Part shown: positions 1 through 8,197 of the stretch, piece by piece
Layout: the number at the start of each line of letters is the position of its first letter
Numbering within the stretch: position 1 is the stretch's first letter
DNA from: Anaerolineales bacterium UBA4823
GTDB lineage: Bacteria > Chloroflexota > Anaerolineae > Anaerolineales > UBA4823
NCBI GenBank assembly: GCA_002402275.1
Contig: DHFN01000108.1
Coordinates: 1,374 to 16,760 of the forward strand
Length of the DNA: 15,387 nt
Direction: 5' to 3'
The notes under the pieces: generated by a model
Told to the model about the DNA's origin: nothing
Databases searched by the model: none
The model's input: the letters and a program-made list of their open reading frames with translations, nothing else
Translations under genes and position numbers: made by a program

Positions 1-1269
1 GTTCGAGCCACTACCAGTGGCGCAGTGATGTATGATCCCTATACTGGGCTTGTCTGGCCTTTAAGAATTGAAAAAGGTGAGGTTACAGCCCTGGAAGGTT
101 TGCCAGTCAGTAAGTCTCACGATTGGGTGACTCTCGATACTGCCCCAGAAATCAAGGTTCCCGAAGACGTTTGGGTAGATTGGGATGCTAAAACTCAAAA
201 GTTCATCACCGCTAAAGAAAAATCCCCAGAAGGCTTAACAGCCAAGATCAAAACCGTTGTGACTTATCCAAAGGATTTATTCACCACGGTAAAGTGGCAT
301 GATGGATCGCCTCTTTCTCTAGCAGATTTTATCATGACGTTTATTCTAAACTTTGATCGCTCAAAGCCAGACAGCGCCATTTATGATGAAGCTGCTGTTC
401 CTTATTTTGAATCCTTCATGTCATCCTTCAAGGGAGTAAAAATCGTCTCGACCGATCCATTGGTGATTGAAAGCTATAGTGATTTTTACTATCAAGATGC
501 AGAATTAAATGTCGCTCCTTCTGCAGCTAACCTATGGCCTAACTATATGCTCGGTGAAGCCCCTTGGGAAGTATACGCAATTGGCGATTTAGCTGAAGCA
601 AACAATGAATTGACTTACTCAGCAGATAAAGCCGATGCCAAGAAAATCGAGCAAACCAGCTTTGTTGGTGGGCCTAGCCTAGAAATTCTAGCTAAATACC
701 TTGATCAGGCAGCTGGGGAAACCTATATCCCATTTGCCGATACTATGGGTCAATATGTGACCGCCGACGAAGCCAAGGCGCGCTATGATAACTTGAAGAA
801 GTGGTACGGTGAGCATGGTCACTTCTGGTTGGGAACTGGTCCATATTATCTGGACAAAGCTTTCTTAACCGAAAAGACCCTCACGTTGAAACACTTTGAT
901 GATTATCCTGATTTGGCAGATCGCTGGTCGCAATTTGGCGAACCAAAGATCGCTGACGTTAACATCGAGGGAGATGCTCAGGTGAAAATCAATTCTGAAG
1001 CAACCTTCGATGTAATGGTAACCTTCAAAGATCAGCCATATCCTCTGGCGGATGTCAAGATGGTGAAATATTTGCTCTACAATGCCAAGAACGAGGTTGT
1101 TACCATTGGACAGGCTGAAGCAGTTGAAGATGGCCATTTTCGCATTGTTTTGCCGGCTGATCTAACTGCCAAACTAGAGGCTGGGGCAAACAAGATTGAG
1201 GTGGCTGTGGTGCCAATACCGGTGGCGGTTCCCACTTTTGCCTCAATCGAATTTGTGACTACACCGTAA
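1..1269 (+). CDS. ABC transporter substrate-binding protein, family 5 type, C-terminal part (5' end outside window)
   Basis: This is the C-terminal 422 residues of an extracytoplasmic solute-binding protein that would deliver peptides or oligosaccharides to the permeases encoded just downstream. The reading frame is open to the left edge, so the ATG at 25 is internal and the signal peptide lies outside the window. Seen directly: the family-typical WHDGSPL motif at fragment residues 99-105 and GTGPYYL at 278-284, followed by a stretch (PDLADRW) resembling the usual NPDYW region. Only about 30 residues later a beta-rich, Ig-like segment (about 318-422) ends the protein. In classical members the GTGPY motif is followed by roughly 300 more residues of the lobe fold, so this protein has an altered order or a duplicated layout whose remainder must be upstream. 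The operon context supports the transport role; the substrate cannot be told. Confidence 0.85.
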   Translation, partial: VRATTSGAVMYDPYTGLVWPLRIEKGEVTALEGLPVSKSHDWVTLDTAPEIKVPEDVWVDWDAKTQKFITAKEKSPEGLTAKIKTVVTYPKDLFTTVKWHDGSPLSLADFIMTFILNFDRSKPDSAIYDEAAVPYFESFMSSFKGVKIVSTDPLVIESYSDFYYQDAELNVAPSAANLWPNYMLGEAPWEVYAIGDLAEANNELTYSADKADAKKIEQTSFVGGPSLEILAKYLDQAAGETYIPFADTMGQYVTADEAKARYDNLKKWYGEHGHFWLGTGPYYLDKAFLTEKTLTLKHFDDYPDLADRWSQFGEPKIADVNIEGDAQVKINSEATFDVMVTFKDQPYPLADVKMVKYLLYNAKNEVVTIGQAEAVEDGHFRIVLPADLTAKLEAGANKIEVAVVPIPVAVPTFASIEFVTTP

Positions 1270-1292
1270 ATTCTATTAATTTTGTCTTTGCA

Positions 1293-1322
1293 GAGGAGGT
1301 AAGGCGTAAACCTTATCTCCTC
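1293..1322 (+). promoter_or_regulatory. Intercistronic hairpin between binding protein and permease genes
   Basis: A 12-bp stem (arms 1293-1304 and 1311-1322, with one G-T pair) closes a 6-base loop (cgtaaa). It starts 23 bases after the binding-protein stop and ends 30 bases before the next ATG. It is followed only by a weak T-rich stretch, so it is not a textbook intrinsic terminator. In importer operons such hairpins commonly protect the upstream mRNA or partly terminate, so that the binding protein is made in excess over the membrane parts. That role is inferred here. Confidence 0.6.
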
Positions 1323-1352
1323 CCTTATTTCTAATCTACTAAGGAAAAAATA

Positions 1353-2465
1353 ATGGAATCCACCGGACAAGTACAGGTTTCACTTTTTAAGCGTTTTACC
1401 AATACCACTTTTTTTCGAGTTCTCCGGTATACGATTCTACGCTTGATCACCCTATTTATCACGGTTGTTATTGGAGTTTTTCTAACCATCCTGATTGCTA
1501 ATATGGGCGGATATGTTGATCAAATCATGAAAAATGATATCCGCGAGCGGGTGATCATGCAAATGGCAGCCGACCCTAGATCCCACAACCTCAGTCCTGA
1601 TGTACGTAAAAAACTCATCGAAGAACGAATTAGCCTTGAGGAAAAAAGAATGGGATTAGATCAACCTCTGGTTGTGCGGAGTGCCAATTATTTGCGCAAT
1701 GCGTTAACTCTTCAGCTTGGGCGGGCGATTAATATGACCAGTGATAGTGGTTCAAAAACGGTCCGCTTGATTTTATTGGAACGCTTACCTGCCACAATCT
1801 TGCTGATGGGCACTTCGGAATTGAGCTTGTTTTTTATCAGTATTTTTATTGCCCTCTCATTATCCCGTAAATATGGCAGCTTTTGGGATAAAGTGATCAT
1901 TGCCCTTTCACCCACTTCCTCTGTTCCTCCCTGGTTTTATGGAATTTTCTTTATCTTGATCTTTGCTGCTATCTTAAAAATTCTCCCCTTTGGCGGAATG
2001 GTGGATGTTCCCCCGCCGGAAAATACCTTGGATTATGTGTTGAGCGTGTTAAAACATATGATTTTGCCAGCATCCTCATTAATTATCAGTTCATTATTTT
2101 TGAGTATTTATAACTGGCGGACTTTTTTCCTGATCTATTCCAGTGAAGATTATGTCGAAATGGCAAAGGCAAAAGGATTACCTCAAAAAGATATCGAAAG
2201 ACGTTATATCCTTCGCCCTACTTTGCCAACTATTATTACCAATTTTGCCCTTATGTTAATTGGCATCTGGACTGGGGCAATTATCACCGAAACAGTCTTT
2301 CTCTGGCCTGGTTTAGGGCGCACTCTCTATCGGGCGATCGGTTTATTTGATACTCCCGTTATTGTGGGTTCGACCATTATTTACGCCTACTTATTGGCGA
2401 TCACGGTGTTCTTGCTGGACTTCGTCTACGCGCTGGTTGATCCAAGGGTTAAAGTGGGGGGATAA
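1353..2465 (+). CDS. ABC transporter permease, DppB/OppB-like
   Basis: This is the first inner-membrane permease of a peptide-type ABC importer (370 residues, usual range about 310-340). An N-terminal membrane helix (about 25-50) is followed by a charged extracytoplasmic stretch, then the family-typical MGLDQPL segment near residues 104-110 and several further helices of the binding-protein-dependent transport domain. The ATPase-docking EAA loop is clear near residues 267-290 (EMAKAKGLPQKDIERR, then RPTLPT), and the C-terminus ends VDPRVKVGG, as usual for DppB-like subunits. The ATG at 1353 is preceded by AAGGA at 1341-1345. The stop lies 8 bases before the next permease gene. The extra length lies mainly in the loop after the first helix, which contains a charged, probably helical stretch. 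It should pair with the second permease and the two ATPases; the substrate is unknown. Confidence 0.9.
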   Translation: MESTGQVQVSLFKRFTNTTFFRVLRYTILRLITLFITVVIGVFLTILIANMGGYVDQIMKNDIRERVIMQMAADPRSHNLSPDVRKKLIEERISLEEKRMGLDQPLVVRSANYLRNALTLQLGRAINMTSDSGSKTVRLILLERLPATILLMGTSELSLFFISIFIALSLSRKYGSFWDKVIIALSPTSSVPPWFYGIFFILIFAAILKILPFGGMVDVPPPENTLDYVLSVLKHMILPASSLIISSLFLSIYNWRTFFLIYSSEDYVEMAKAKGLPQKDIERRYILRPTLPTIITNFALMLIGIWTGAIITETVFLWPGLGRTLYRAIGLFDTPVIVGSTIIYAYLLAITVFLLDFVYALVDPRVKVGG

Positions 2466-2473
2466 TCAAATAT

Positions 2474-3817
2474 ATGAATACGATCAAATCATCCTTCAAG
2501 CAAATATTGCAATATCCCTCCGCAATGATTGGGGTTTTTGTTATTCTGATTCTAGTTGGTATAGCGATTTATACAATGATCACTATTCCATACGAGGAAG
2601 CCATCCGTAAATGGCGGGGAGGTGAGGAAGTTTGGTATCAGAACCCCCGCTATGCTCCGCCAGCCTGGTATAACCTATTCAGCAAGAAAAAACAACCTAT
2701 TTCTTTTGCAGTCAGCAGTGCCAATGGGCAAATGCAAAAAGTCGTCAATCATCCGGGTGGAGATGTCTCGACAATAGACATCACCTATTCATTTGACTAT
2801 TCTTATGATGATTTTCCTCAAGAATTGATCCTTTATTTTAAATCGTCTTATGCTGAAAAACAACCTTTTGTCTCCATTCAATGGATAACACCAGATCAAC
2901 GCACATTCAAGGTGGCAAACTTCAGCATCAGTCGTCAAACTACATACCGATTTACCCAAGACGAGAAGCTTATCCGTAAATTAAAAGTAGAAAACCCGAT
3001 GGTCGGTTTATTTAGCGATCCGACACAACCCACCCCCACTCCTCTCAAGGGTACCTATCAGTTAATCATTAATGGGGCTGCTTTTGAAGAAAATGCAGAT
3101 TTAGATGCAGAATTTGTTTTCCATGGAAAGTTATACGGTTTAGCTGGCACCGATAATAAACGGCGCGATTTAGTGTTACCTCTATTGTGGGGAACTCCAG
3201 TGGCTTTGGCATTTGGGTTACTAGCTTCCATTGGCACCTTGGTGTTGACCATGATTTTTGCGGCTGTGGGCACTTGGTATGGCGGCTGGGTAGACGCGCT
3301 CATTCAAAGAATCACAGAAGTCAATCTTGTTCTTCCATTCCTTTCGATCTTGATCATGGTTGGTACATTTTATTCCCGTAGTATTTGGGTGATATTAGGG
3401 GTTACGATATTATTGAGCATTTTCACTGGCTCGATTAAAAGCTACCGGGCTATTTTCCTGCAAGTTAAGGAATCAGGATACATTGAAGCTGCTCGGGCTT
3501 ACGGAGCAAGTAACGCGCGGATTATCTTTAATTATCTTATTCCACGTATGATCCCTCTGCTAATCCCCGGATTGGTCTCTTCTATCCCTTCATTTGTTTT
3601 TCTGGAAGCATCTCTGGCGATATTAGGGTTAGGAGATCCGGTTTTGCCAACCTGGGGGAAGATTATCAACGATGCTGACGTAGATGGGGCATTATATAAA
3701 GGGTATTACTATTGGGTGTTGGAACCGGCTGTCTTGCTGATGATGACCGGCTTAGGCTTCGCAATGCTGGGCTATGCCCTTGATCGAGTTTTTAATCCTA
3801 GGTTGAGGGAATTATAA
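2474..3817 (+). CDS. ABC transporter permease, DppC/OppC-like, with large extracytoplasmic insert
   Basis: This is the second membrane subunit of the importer. It is 447 residues long, whereas DppC-type permeases are usually near 280-320. The excess is one block: after the first membrane helix (about 15-37) comes a hydrophilic, beta-rich region of about 180 residues containing a short PTPTP run. Only then does the family motif (YGLAGTDNKRRDL, the counterpart of the usual GTD-x-GRD) lead into the transport domain with about five helices. The EAA loop is visible as EAARAYGASNARI, and LEASLAILGLG and TWGKII are typical of the family. The start at 2474 has a G-rich Shine-Dalgarno-like stretch (GGGGGGA, 2455-2461). 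The gene starts 8 bases after the first permease gene and stops 4 bases before the first ATPase gene, which fits one operon. The insert would face the binding protein; its role is not known to me. Confidence 0.9.
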   Translation: MNTIKSSFKQILQYPSAMIGVFVILILVGIAIYTMITIPYEEAIRKWRGGEEVWYQNPRYAPPAWYNLFSKKKQPISFAVSSANGQMQKVVNHPGGDVSTIDITYSFDYSYDDFPQELILYFKSSYAEKQPFVSIQWITPDQRTFKVANFSISRQTTYRFTQDEKLIRKLKVENPMVGLFSDPTQPTPTPLKGTYQLIINGAAFEENADLDAEFVFHGKLYGLAGTDNKRRDLVLPLLWGTPVALAFGLLASIGTLVLTMIFAAVGTWYGGWVDALIQRITEVNLVLPFLSILIMVGTFYSRSIWVILGVTILLSIFTGSIKSYRAIFLQVKESGYIEAARAYGASNARIIFNYLIPRMIPLLIPGLVSSIPSFVFLEASLAILGLGDPVLPTWGKIINDADVDGALYKGYYYWVLEPAVLLMMTGLGFAMLGYALDRVFNPRLREL

Positions 3818-3821
3818 TCCT

Positions 3822-4784
3822 ATGGAAAATCATCCCACTCCTCTTTTGCAAATTCATAATTTATTGTTGTACTTTCGCACCACCCACGGCGTCGTTCAAG
3901 CAGTAGATCATGTAGATATCGCGTTAGATTACCATCATGCGGTAGTGATCTTAGGTGAATCTGGCTGTGGAAAAAGTTCTCTGGCAAGGGCGATTTTACG
4001 CTTGTTACCCCGCAATGTGGCAGAATATAAAGGTGAGGTTATCTTAGAGGGGAATGATGTCATGAAATATGAGGAAGAAGAATTTCGTCAATCGATTCGG
4101 TGGGTTGCGATGTCTCTCGTGCCACAGGCTGCGATGAATTCCTTAAATCCAGTGATTAAAGTAGGGGATCAAGTAGCAGAACCATCTATGGTTCATCTCG
4201 GAACAAGTAAAGCCGAAGCCTTAGATCAAGCTAAAAGTATGTTTGAGCGAGTGAGTGTTCCAATTGATTTTCTCCAACGTTATCCCTTTGAATTGAGCGG
4301 AGGGATGCGGCAAAGAGTGGCGCTTGCGATGGCGCTAGTGACTATGCCCCACTTGATCATTCTGGACGAACCCACATCTGCTCTCGATTTATTAACTCAG
4401 GCAAATATTTTCAACACCCTTAAGGTGATTAAACATGAGATGGGCATTAGCTTTATCTTAATCACCCATGACATTGCAACTTCAAGTGAGCTGGCAGATG
4501 AAGTGGCGGTGATGTATGCTGGACAGATTGTCGAAGCCAGTGATGCCCCTCACTTTTTCACTGAACCACTGCACCCTTATTCACAAATGCTGATGGCGAG
4601 CGTACCACGGTTACGCAGTGATCAAGATCCTATTTTTATTCATGGGCAACCGCCCAGTCTAATCTCGCCTCCCACGGGCTGTCGTTTTGCTGAACGATGT
4701 CCCAAAGTATTTGAGCGCTGTAAGCAGGAGCCTCCCGTTGTCCAAAGTAATGGTATTCTGGTGAAATGCTGGTTATATTGTTAA
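3822..4784 (+). CDS. ABC transporter ATP-binding protein, DppD/OppD-like
   Basis: This is one of two different ATPases that power the peptide-type importer on the cytoplasmic face. All nucleotide-binding motifs are intact: Walker A GESGCGKS at residues 45-52, signature LSGGMRQR from 158, Walker B LILDEP with D182-E183, and the switch histidine H216 in ITHD. The C-terminal region after residue 265 is the oligopeptide-transporter tail (PPSLISPPTGCRF), with cysteines C287, C293, C300 and C316. In related DppD/OppD proteins such cysteines have been reported to hold a [4Fe-4S] cluster; whether they do so here is an inference. The length (320) is normal. The start at 3822 lies 4 bases after the second permease gene, with GAGGGA about a dozen bases upstream. 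It probably works as a heterodimer with the ATPase encoded next. Confidence 0.93.
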   Translation: MENHPTPLLQIHNLLLYFRTTHGVVQAVDHVDIALDYHHAVVILGESGCGKSSLARAILRLLPRNVAEYKGEVILEGNDVMKYEEEEFRQSIRWVAMSLVPQAAMNSLNPVIKVGDQVAEPSMVHLGTSKAEALDQAKSMFERVSVPIDFLQRYPFELSGGMRQRVALAMALVTMPHLIILDEPTSALDLLTQANIFNTLKVIKHEMGISFILITHDIATSSELADEVAVMYAGQIVEASDAPHFFTEPLHPYSQMLMASVPRLRSDQDPIFIHGQPPSLISPPTGCRFAERCPKVFERCKQEPPVVQSNGILVKCWLYC

Positions 4785-4800
4785 TCGAGGAATTAATCGA

Positions 4801-5844
4801 ATGGATAATCCAATCCCAAACTCTGTTATGGATATTCCTTCCGTAAATCCACCCACTGGGGGAGAGGATTCGGAGGTTATTCTCTCTGTAAATGGACTAC
4901 ATGTGTGGTTTGAATTACGCCGCTTTGGTTTTGGGGTAGCTGGCTATGTCCGGGCAGTGGATGATGTCAGTTTTGATCTAAAAAAGGGGGAAGCGATTGC
5001 CATTGTAGGAGAAAGCGGGTGTGGAAAATCAAGCTTAATGAAAACTATTCTGGGTTTATATAAACCAACTAAAGGGGATGTAACCTTTGAAGGGAAATCC
5101 GTTCAACAATTAAGTGGGCGGGATTTACAATGGTACCGTTCGCAGGTTGGTTATGTTCAGCAAGACCCCTATGGCGCTCTACCTCCTTTTATGAGTGTGG
5201 AACGCATTCTCGCTGAACCTTTGATCATCAGTGGAATCCATAATTCGGAGAAACGGCGCGAGCAGATCCGGAAAGTCATGGAGGAAGTAAAGCTCTATCC
5301 AGTGGAAGACTTTTTGCCCAAGTTCCCCCACATGTTGAGCGGTGGACAGCAACAACGAGTGGTGATCGCTCGGGCAATGATCCGTAACCCGAAGCTGATT
5401 GTAGCGGATGAGCCAGTTTCTATGCTGGATGCATCGGTACGGGTTGAGATATTGCGATTGCTGCGATCTCTGCAGCAGCGTCATAATCTTTCTTTTATCT
5501 ATATTACTCATGACCTTTCAACTGTGAAATATTTTTCCGAACGCATTTTTGTCATGTATGCTGGTAAACTGGTTGAGAAAGCCAAAATCAATGAGCTAAT
5601 CCAAAATCCCCTTCACCCCTATACCCAGGCTCTGTTATCTGCGTCTTCTGACCCGGATTACCACAATGCCACCAAATTTCGGGAAGTTCCGGCTGGTGAA
5701 CCACCTAGTTTAGTCAAACCGCCAGCTGGGTGCCGTTTTCATCCACGCTGTAACCGGGCTATCGCTGACTTATGTGAGGTGGAAGCCCCCCCTGAATTTA
5801 CTCCTCAACCCACTCACTCCACCCTATGCTGGTTATATCGTTGA
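4801..5844 (+). CDS. ABC transporter ATP-binding protein, DppF/OppF-like
   Basis: This is the second ATPase of the importer (347 residues). Walker A GESGCGKS lies at residues 70-77, the Q-loop region contains VQQDPYGALPP, the signature LSGGQQQR starts at 179, Walker B is VADEP with D203-E204, and the switch histidine is H237 in THD. The tail carries PPSLVKPPAGCRFHPRC and the cysteine set C311, C317, C325, C343, spaced much like those of its neighbour. An N-terminal extension of about 28 residues precedes the ABC domain; the ATG at 4801 has CGAGGA at 4786-4791, supporting this start. The position directly after the DppD-like gene and the complete motif set indicate an active partner subunit. 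Substrate specificity is set by the binding protein and cannot be read from this gene. Confidence 0.93.
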   Translation: MDNPIPNSVMDIPSVNPPTGGEDSEVILSVNGLHVWFELRRFGFGVAGYVRAVDDVSFDLKKGEAIAIVGESGCGKSSLMKTILGLYKPTKGDVTFEGKSVQQLSGRDLQWYRSQVGYVQQDPYGALPPFMSVERILAEPLIISGIHNSEKRREQIRKVMEEVKLYPVEDFLPKFPHMLSGGQQQRVVIARAMIRNPKLIVADEPVSMLDASVRVEILRLLRSLQQRHNLSFIYITHDLSTVKYFSERIFVMYAGKLVEKAKINELIQNPLHPYTQALLSASSDPDYHNATKFREVPAGEPPSLVKPPAGCRFHPRCNRAIADLCEVEAPPEFTPQPTHSTLCWLYR

Positions 5845-5852
5845 AGTAAAGC

Positions 5853-6047
5853 ATGTCACACCCGCTTCGTCTGATTGTGATCGGGTTCATCCTCTCAATA
5901 ATGGGATGGATTCTACCCTTCTTGATGGTGATTCATATTCTTGAATCCAGCTTTGCTTTGAATTTTTTAGCTTATACTGCTTCGGTTATGGGATTGTTTT
6001 TAGGTATCATTGGGGCCGCTCTATACATTCAAACCCATAGAAAATAA
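5853..6047 (+). CDS. Small two-helix membrane protein, function unknown
   Basis: This is a 64-residue protein made almost entirely of two hydrophobic segments (about 5-29 and 34-59), with a short charged end (THRK). It starts 8 bases after the second ATPase gene and ends 38 bases before the EEP membrane protein gene, so it is probably part of the same transcript. Its ribosome binding site is weak (only GAAG about 8 bases upstream), which suggests translational coupling to the ATPase gene. No enzymatic motif is visible and I cannot name a family. Small membrane proteins of this shape behind an importer could be accessory or stabilising subunits, but that is only an inference. The consistent hydrophobic pattern and operon fit make a real gene likely. 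Confidence 0.7.
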   Translation: MSHPLRLIVIGFILSIMGWILPFLMVIHILESSFALNFLAYTASVMGLFLGIIGAALYIQTHRK

Positions 6048-6085
6048 AGAGTGTCAGCGATGGTTTCTTGCTCAAAGGAGGCATG

Positions 6086-8068
6086 ATGAAAAAAATTAGT
6101 CTGATCACGATCACTTATGCCATTTTCTTTTTGTTCTTGCTGCAATCCATTGGGTCATTAGTAGAATCAATTTATATCCTTGACTTACTTAAAACGTCTC
6201 TGGATGAAAAAGCATTAGGCTTGTTATTCTTTTTTGCTCCCGGGCTTTTATTCTTCTTACCCAAGAAAAATTCCAAGGCTTTCATCTGGGTGCTATTTGG
6301 ACTGCTGTTTTTGGGGCGTGGCTGCCTTCCTTATTTATCCACGCTTGGGCGGATGATTGCCGGCGGAGTAGCTAGTGCAGCTGGGCTTTTGTTATTCCCC
6401 TTTCTGTTAACAGCACAAACCGATCCAACCCATGATTCCCAGCGGGGGAAGTCTATTGCAATGGGTTTTGCTCTCGCGTTATTGGGTTTGGTGTTATTCC
6501 GCACCCTGGATTACAGCCTCGATTATTCCCTACAATCCGAAGGAAGTTGGATCGGATGGGTACTTGGGATTGTTTTGGGTTTGTCCTTGAGATATTTTTC
6601 CTGGCAAGAAGATGAGGTAAATGAAAAACCGCACCCGGGATTAAATCTCACGATGGTGGGAATCTTTATGGCGATATCTTTGGACTTGTTTGCATTTTCT
6701 GCACCATCCGTAATGGCACGCTGGACTGAATCGGATTACAGAATGATTGTGATTACGGTGAGCTTGATTACCACATTATGGATGTTAATGGTAATCTATC
6801 GTCCCGGTTTACCAGAAAGAATCCCTTCCTGGGGAATTTTTCTTTGGAATAGCTTATTGACTCTGACTCTCACTGGCACACTACTTGTACAGCGAGTGCC
6901 TTTCCCGCCCACTCCCACTTCCCCTCCTGTAGTAATGAGTTCCTCCTCTGCTCTGGCGCAAGTTTTACTATTTCTCTCGATTTTACTGTTTCCAGTGATA
7001 TTCCTCGATTTACAGTTGCTGGTTGATCGCATCCAGCCAAGCCACACCTGCCCCCGTGATTTAACCGCTGGGATGCTCCTGGGCGCTTTTCTATTCATTT
7101 TGCTCGTTTTCATGCAGATATTCACCAATGTTTGGGGATATATTGAACCGGTTAGCCCATGGTTCCGCAATAAGTTCTGGTTGCCTTTTCTGGTGATGTC
7201 GGCTTTATTGATGTTGATCGTAGGGAGAAGAACTAAACTTCAAAAGCAGGAGGGTAAATTCTATGACATGAGTGAAAAGTTAGGCTGGACCATCTTGCTG
7301 GGAGTGCTTTTTCTAGGGTGTGGTGTGGCTGCGTTTCTGACCACGCCGATGCCCTCATTCCTTCCCCCAACTGGTCCCTTAGTCGTGATGACCTATAATA
7401 TCCAGCAAGGCAATGATGTGTTTGGTGAACGGTCGCTTAAACGTCAGCTTGCATTGATCGAAAAGGTTTCACCGGATATCCTGGCTTTGCAGGAATCGGA
7501 TTCAGCCCGAGTTTCCCTGAACAATATAGACATTGTGCGCTATTTTGCAGGCAGGCTGGGTTATTATTCTTATTATGGTCCTTCACCAGTGAGTGGTTCC
7601 TATGGAACCGCCCTGCTTTCAAAATATCCATTACGAAATACAAGGGTGATTTATTCTTATAGTGACAAAGATGAAATTGGTACATCCGTGGTTGAAATTG
7701 TCTTGAATGATACGGTATTTACTATCTATGATGTTCATCCCGATGGAACTGACCTGGCGATGGAGGTTTTTGCCCAAACCCTATTGGAACAGGTTGATAA
7801 CAAAGAATACGTCATCGCCCTAGGTGATTATAACTTGCGCGATTATGAATACCCTTATCAGCTGATTGCCGAGCGACTGACCAATGTCTGGGAGAGTCTT
7901 TATCCTTCTAAAATTAGTCCGGATGGAACGGATATGTCGGGGGAGAATCGCATTGATCATATCTTCATCTCTACGCCCTTGAAAGCGCGCCAGGCCTGGT
8001 ACATCTTGCCCCCCGACTCCGCCACGGATCATCCAGTCCATTGGGCAGAAATCGATTGGGAGAGATGA
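6086..8068 (+). CDS. Polytopic membrane protein with C-terminal endonuclease/exonuclease/phosphatase domain
   Basis: The protein has 660 residues in two halves. Residues 1-416 hold about thirteen hydrophobic segments. Residues 430-660 form an EEP-superfamily domain with its metal-site motifs in order: TYNI with N438, LQESD with E470, YGTALLSKYPL, ALGDYN with D581 and N583, RIDHIF around D624, and TDHP with H649. Known members cleave phosphodiesters or phosphomonoesters of nucleic acids, lipids or inositol phosphates; which one applies here is not visible. If the N-terminus is cytoplasmic, an odd helix number puts the enzyme domain outside. The start was chosen at ATG 6086 because AAAGGAGG at 6074-6081 sits 4 bases upstream. 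An in-frame TTG at 6068 lies ahead of this site and is unlikely, and ATG 6083 is too close to it. It is the last gene of the importer operon and converges on polX. Confidence 0.85.
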   Translation: MKKISLITITYAIFFLFLLQSIGSLVESIYILDLLKTSLDEKALGLLFFFAPGLLFFLPKKNSKAFIWVLFGLLFLGRGCLPYLSTLGRMIAGGVASAAGLLLFPFLLTAQTDPTHDSQRGKSIAMGFALALLGLVLFRTLDYSLDYSLQSEGSWIGWVLGIVLGLSLRYFSWQEDEVNEKPHPGLNLTMVGIFMAISLDLFAFSAPSVMARWTESDYRMIVITVSLITTLWMLMVIYRPGLPERIPSWGIFLWNSLLTLTLTGTLLVQRVPFPPTPTSPPVVMSSSSALAQVLLFLSILLFPVIFLDLQLLVDRIQPSHTCPRDLTAGMLLGAFLFILLVFMQIFTNVWGYIEPVSPWFRNKFWLPFLVMSALLMLIVGRRTKLQKQEGKFYDMSEKLGWTILLGVLFLGCGVAAFLTTPMPSFLPPTGPLVVMTYNIQQGNDVFGERSLKRQLALIEKVSPDILALQESDSARVSLNNIDIVRYFAGRLGYYSYYGPSPVSGSYGTALLSKYPLRNTRVIYSYSDKDEIGTSVVEIVLNDTVFTIYDVHPDGTDLAMEVFAQTLLEQVDNKEYVIALGDYNLRDYEYPYQLIAERLTNVWESLYPSKISPDGTDMSGENRIDHIFISTPLKARQAWYILPPDSATDHPVHWAEIDWER

Positions 8069-8102
8069 ATTGCACCTATTCCGTCTGCGCACTTGAGGTT
8101 GT

Positions 8103-8197
8103 CCAAAAAGGAATTAATGTCAGATCGAGCGAAGCGAGATACTTTAGCAATTGTGAAAAAGCCCCTTGCTTCGCTCGGGGTGACAACCTTCTTTTGG
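8103..8197. repeat. Long imperfect inverted repeat, dispersed palindromic element-like
   Basis: The spacer of 233 bases between the convergent EEP and polX genes contains an inverted repeat. The core arms 8119-8135 and 8168-8184 match at 14 of 17 positions, including a perfect 10-base part (cgagcgaagc / gcttcgctcg). The likeness continues outward with gaps to 8103 on the left and 8197 on the right (ccaaaa...agg against cct...ttttgg). The internal loop is 32 bases. The words gagcgaagcgag and ctcggggtgac resemble the short palindromic repeats scattered through many bacterial genomes. It may also act as a two-way transcription stop. I see no coding sequence in the rest of the spacer. Confidence 0.55.

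Noticed and set aside
6068..6085. TTG codon at 6068 as the start of the EEP membrane protein
   Set aside because: The AAAGGAGG ribosome binding site at 6074-6081 lies after this codon and fits ATG 6086; a start before its own binding site is implausible.
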